Assembly (NCBI GenBank): GCA_023266355.1
Contig: JAHFQM010000010.1
Location: forward strand, 50,256-114,255
DNA: 64,000 bases
Direction of reading: 5' to 3'
Origin: Aquabacterium sp.
GTDB taxonomy: Bacteria; Pseudomonadota; Gammaproteobacteria; Burkholderiales; Burkholderiaceae_C
In this document: positions 61,602 through 64,000 of the stretch, piece after piece
Numbering within the stretch: the first letter of the stretch is position 1
Layout: each line of letters begins with the position of its first letter
Position numbers and translations under genes: made by a program
Notes under the pieces: generated by a model
The model's input: the letters and a program-made list of their open reading frames with translations, nothing else
Databases searched by the model: none
Told to the model about the DNA's origin: nothing

Positions 61602-62048
61602 TCAGTTCTCACTGCATTGGATGCCTACGACGGTGTTGACTTGGCCGGGGCGCCAATCGGTGGCGTGCCAGCGATAGACGCCCGGCGCAATCATGGCCAG
61701 TTGCCATTCAACAGGCTTGCCAAGTGAATTCATGCGCTGCTCGCCGTCATAGCGGAAGGTGATGGTGCGGGCCGTGGCAGAAAGGACGGTGGCGTCGATT
61801 TGAGAGATCTTGCCTGCGGTGCCGCTGTCGATTTCTCGGTCGAATTTGATGGAGAGCCGTTTCCGGTCGACGCTGAATTCGTACCGGAAGTGCCAGTTCT
61901 TCATGGCGCAGGCGGGCTCGGTGTCCACGCTGTCAGCCCACACGCCGGACAACTGCTTCACGTCGAAAGCAAACGGCGCGGGTTCGATGGCGCCAAATGC
62001 CGAGGTGAACGCCAGAGCCAGGGGAATGAGCTGAAGGGATTTCTTCAT
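61602..62048 (-). CDS. Uncharacterised exported protein
   Basis: A 148-residue protein with a signal peptide (QLIPLALAFTSAFGA). The mature part is beta-rich with two cysteines (EPACAMKNW and GIQCSEN near the C-terminus) that could pair, and a conserved-looking QLSGVWADSVDTEP opening, which resembles lipocalin-like or DUF-type small secreted domains. Not recognised. The 126 bases upstream (62049-62174) hold a short palindrome around GCATGCATG and no gene. Confidence 0.68.
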   Translation of the reverse strand: MKKSLQLIPLALAFTSAFGAIEPAPFAFDVKQLSGVWADSVDTEPACAMKNWHFRYEFSVDRKRLSIKFDREIDSGTAGKISQIDATVLSATARTITFRYDGEQRMNSLGKPVEWQLAMIAPGVYRWHATDWRPGQVNTVVGIQCSEN

Positions 62049-62174
62049 GTTTGTCGAACTGAATTTGCGGACGCATGCATGTCATTCTCCGTTAGGGCGG
62101 AATTTCCGTAAAAGTCAGGCAAGGCTTCATTATGGATGAGTTGCGTTGGTAGATGGCGCTTGAAGGCTCAGGCG

Positions 62175-62690
62175 CTAACCTCCATAGTTATTTGATTTTG
62201 GCTTTTTATCTGCGCACTCTTGAAGGTCCGAAAATTCAGATTTCTCGCATTCCCTCCACATGCAGCTATTGCGGGAAAAATAATTATCCTCGCTTTTGCA
62301 AATGGAGGTTGGTGTCGGGGAGCCTTCAGCAGCTTCATTGGCGCCGGGCTCGGTATCATCCGATGCGCGTGGTGTTGCCGGGGAAACCAATGTCTTTTCA
62401 GATGTGGAGCCACGAAGTGGCTCCTGCGAAGGGTCGAGCGGCGATTCGCTTGATTGGCTGGCTACGGTGGGTGGCGCTCCCGCTGGAGTTGCGACGTCGT
62501 TTGGCTTGGTGTGGCTTCCGAAGATCGCATATATAATAAATGCAATGCCCGCCAGTCCGCCCCACGAGGTAACGGTAGAGACTTCACGGCCTCCACAATT
62601 CGGACACTTTATTGAAAGAGACTTGCCTCTCGGGTACCAGGTGTATCCGCAAGACTTGCACTTGTTTTGAGGTCGCTTGGTAGCGCCCAT
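62175..62690 (-). CDS. Zinc-ribbon membrane protein, probable integron cassette gene
   Basis: A 171-residue protein with an N-terminal zinc ribbon (CKSCGYTWYPRG, then CPNCGG), a membrane helix at about 44-60 (GGLAGIAFIIYAIFG), a Ser/Pro/Thr-rich linker, and a Cys-bearing end (ICKSEDNYFSRNSCMWREC). Base composition is clearly more AT-rich than the rest of the window. It lies left of an attC-like site. It is not recognised; its role is unknown. Confidence 0.7.
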   Translation of the reverse strand: MGATKRPQNKCKSCGYTWYPRGKSLSIKCPNCGGREVSTVTSWGGLAGIAFIIYAIFGSHTKPNDVATPAGAPPTVASQSSESPLDPSQEPLRGSTSEKTLVSPATPRASDDTEPGANEAAEGSPTPTSICKSEDNYFSRNSCMWRECEKSEFSDLQECADKKPKSNNYGG

Positions 62691-62739
62691 ATGGATGCCC
62701 TTGTATTTATATTTGCGTGAAGTTTAGGCATGATGCCAA

Positions 62740-62832
62740 GGTTAACCGGCGCCGGAGCGCGAAGCGCGTAGGGTACCAACACTGGCCATGAAAATGGCGA
62801 AGCCATGGTCAGTGTTGGCGTCCGCGTTGAAC
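62740..62832 (-). repeat. attC-like recombination site 1
   Basis: Read on the minus strand, the region starts GTTCAAC (62832-62826, matching RYYYAAC) and ends GTTAACC (62746-62740, matching GTTRRRY). Between them is a long imperfect hairpin: 62776-62790 pairs with 62804-62818 (CCAACACTGGCCATG against CATGGTCAGTGTTGG). The core is closely similar to the second site at 63799. The structure fits an integron attC, although the end boxes do not align perfectly between copies. Confidence 0.55.
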
Positions 62833-62883
62833 CGACATTTAGACTTTACGCATTGACTCATGTTAATGGGGATTCTGTGAAGC

Positions 62884-63765
62884 TTAAAACGGAATGGTAG
62901 AAAGCATTCTGAATTGCGGGTCTGAAGGCGATATCGATATGATGCTTCCACTTTGAGTCTTGAGTTTTACTTCACTGGGCGTTACATCCGCCAAGACGCC
63001 GACTTCTCTGCCGTCAATGAATACATCTTCGCCAATTTCCATTGTCATATTATTTATCTTGAAAGACCCGTCTTTAAGACGAACTAACGCTGGTGAGTTG
63101 TGTTCGCGTATGCTGTTCGCTAGCCTCGGCTGGAAAGATATTTGAGCTGATTCCAAGCTTGACATTCGCTTGGCTAGATCGTTGATTGAAGCCAGGATCA
63201 CACTTGTTTCATTAGAGAGTTCAACGCTGTTTGGGCGCGTTGCTGGTTTGACCGCAAGGAGTTGAATTAATGAGTTGACATCCTTGCTATCTGGGTTTGC
63301 TGTTTGCTCGATTGCATTTGCAACTAGATCGGTGTCTCTCACTACTTCATCTATCCGAAGCGTTTGATTGTATTCGGTGTACCGAAGTCCTTGAATGTCA
63401 AAGATCTTGGATGTCTTTATGTCTTTAACAAGTATAGTCGGCAGGTTAAAAGCTTGACGGATGCCAAGTTCGTATAGCACGTTTGGGTTTTTCCCGCTTA
63501 AGTCGCACAAAACCATATCGCTATCTAGAATCTTGTGCAGTATGTCGATTATTATGTAATTTGAGGATGCGACTTCATCTGCACGAATGGCTTTGTACCC
63601 AGCCTTTTTGCATGCCGGTTGAATAAGGTGCGCGTAGACTCTGCTGAAATGCCCACTGTCATATCCCTCCATGTCGGCGATGGGCATAATGACGAAACAG
63701 ATTTTTTCTTTTGCCTCTTTTGCCTCTTTTGCCTCTTGTGCTGGTTGCTTTGTGGTCATAGTCAT
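62884..63765 (-). CDS. Nucleoside-deoxyribosyltransferase/TIR-like protein, cassette gene
   Basis: A 293-residue protein. The first 150 residues have a TIR/deoxyribosyltransferase-like fold: ICFVIMPIADM, then ADEVASSNYIIIDILHKILDSDMVLCDLSGKNPNVLYELG, with Glu in YELG at the usual catalytic place. A helical middle follows and the C-terminal about 60 residues form a small beta domain (EIGEDVFIDGREVGVLADV). The N-terminus holds the repeat EAKEAKEAK. Low GC and flanking attC-like sites mark it as a mobile cassette. Similar domains serve as NAD- or nucleotide-cleaving effectors in anti-phage defence; that role is inferred. Confidence 0.75.
   Translation of the reverse strand: MTMTTKQPAQEAKEAKEAKEKICFVIMPIADMEGYDSGHFSRVYAHLIQPACKKAGYKAIRADEVASSNYIIIDILHKILDSDMVLCDLSGKNPNVLYELGIRQAFNLPTILVKDIKTSKIFDIQGLRYTEYNQTLRIDEVVRDTDLVANAIEQTANPDSKDVNSLIQLLAVKPATRPNSVELSNETSVILASINDLAKRMSSLESAQISFQPRLANSIREHNSPALVRLKDGSFKINNMTMEIGEDVFIDGREVGVLADVTPSEVKLKTQSGSIISISPSDPQFRMLSTIPF
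63709..63735 (-). repeat. Three 9-bp tandem repeats in the cassette gene start
   Basis: TTTTGCCTC is repeated three times without interruption, encoding the EAKEAKEAK stretch near the protein N-terminus. Copy number changes would be in-frame. Confidence 0.85.
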
Positions 63766-63798
63766 GTTTTGGTTGTAGTGATCGAATCTGTTTCTGAG

Positions 63799-63902
63799 GT
63801 CTAACGCCCAAGGTAGCGGCGCCGGAGCCGCAAGCGGAGGGCACCGACACTGGCCATGAACATGGCGAAGCCACGGCCAGTGTTGGCGGGCGCTTGCTCG
63901 AC
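63799..63902 (-). repeat. attC-like recombination site 2, adjoining an IS element
   Basis: On the minus strand the right end is TTGGGCGTTAGAC, a canonical attC end with GTTAGAC (63805-63799) matching GTTRRRY. The hairpin pairs 63844-63855 with 63875-63886 (CCGACACTGGCC against GGCCAGTGTTGG). The left box is degenerate (GTCGAGC at 63902-63896 is the nearest) and abuts the end of the IS-derived sequence, so it may have been damaged by the insertion. Confidence 0.6.
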
Positions 63903-63903
63903 T

Positions 63904-64000
63904 TTAGTGGACACCGGTTGGAGTTAGGTTGCCGCGTTCAAAAGCGGCAGGTGGCAAATAGCCAATGCTGGAATGCAAGCGTTGTTGGTTATAGAACTGT
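63904..64000 (-). CDS. IS3-family transposase, C-terminal fragment (cut by window edge)
   Basis: The last 32 codons of a minus-strand gene that runs off the right edge. The visible end (FYNQQRLHSSIGYLPPAAFE, then RGNLTPTGVH) is the standard C-terminus of IS3-family integrases (OrfB). The stop codon is at 63904-63906, and the sequence GGTGTCCACTAAA around it is like an IS terminal repeat. It sits against the second attC-like site, so the element has inserted in or beside the cassette array. Confidence 0.85.
   Translation of the reverse strand, partial: QFYNQQRLHSSIGYLPPAAFERGNLTPTGVH

Noticed and set aside
62740..63902. The two hairpin repeats as simple REP elements
   Set aside because: Lengths, end boxes and the AT-rich gene between them fit attC sites better, but a covariance search is needed to exclude REP-like repeats.

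Overview
The window reads as a high-GC betaproteobacterial chromosome, most likely Burkholderiales of the Aquabacterium/Leptothrix/Ideonella type. This is inferred from the gene families (DUF2244/DUF2970/DUF2909 genes in the cytochrome oxidase locus, a DUF3348-DUF802-OmpA-DUF2894 operon, an aqpS-type ars operon), not from any rRNA. No rRNA, tRNA or CRISPR array was seen. Coding density is very high and no stretch over 300 bases lacks a gene.

Layout. 1-2039 (minus): end of an extracellular contractile injection system (eCIS) or phage-tail-like cluster: partial tail sheath, an uncharacterised protein, a DUF4255/Pvc16-like protein and a small protein, behind a good sigma-54 promoter match; a sigma-54 activator follows (2297-3397). 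3597-6266: orphan ABC ATPase, comF and a degenerate BioC-like methyltransferase. 6472-16787: a full aa3-type cytochrome c oxidase locus (DUF2244, ctaC, ctaD, small assembly protein, ctaG, DUF2970, ctaE, DUF2909 on the opposite strand, SURF1, a thioredoxin-fold-like protein, ctaA, ctaB, SCO). 16832-19965 (minus): aldose-1-epimerase-like mutarotase, DUF429, a BLUF photoreceptor and folE.

20136-31181: an Ala/Pro-rich membrane protein, then a partial type VI secretion (T6SS) island (M15 peptidase, unknown membrane protein, tssM, tagF, OmpA/BON protein, tssA) without sheath, tube or baseplate genes. 31380-33425: Fur-box-preceded tonB-exbB-exbD. 33465-41237: CoA transferase, MFS-acyltransferase fusion, CPBP protease, EEP phosphodiesterase, a membrane protein, tgt and queA. 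41432-45673: a four-gene operon coding for what looks like an uncharacterised MotA/MotB (ZorA/ZorB)-like ion-driven motor with two companion proteins; this is the best candidate for an undescribed system.

45825-51125: MSHA-type pilus genes mshQ-C-D-O-P. 51144-53564: alcohol dehydrogenase, orphan ParB-like protein and a small protein. 53658-56440 (minus): arsenic operon arsR-arsC-arsC-aqpS-arsH, divergent from katG (56665-58878). 58909-62048 (minus): methyltransferase, two lipoproteins, a PEP-CTERM protein and an exported protein. 62175-64000 drops sharply in GC and looks like integron cassettes without a visible integrase: a zinc-ribbon membrane protein, an attC-like site, a deoxyribosyltransferase/TIR-like protein, a second attC-like site, and the end of an IS3-family transposase.
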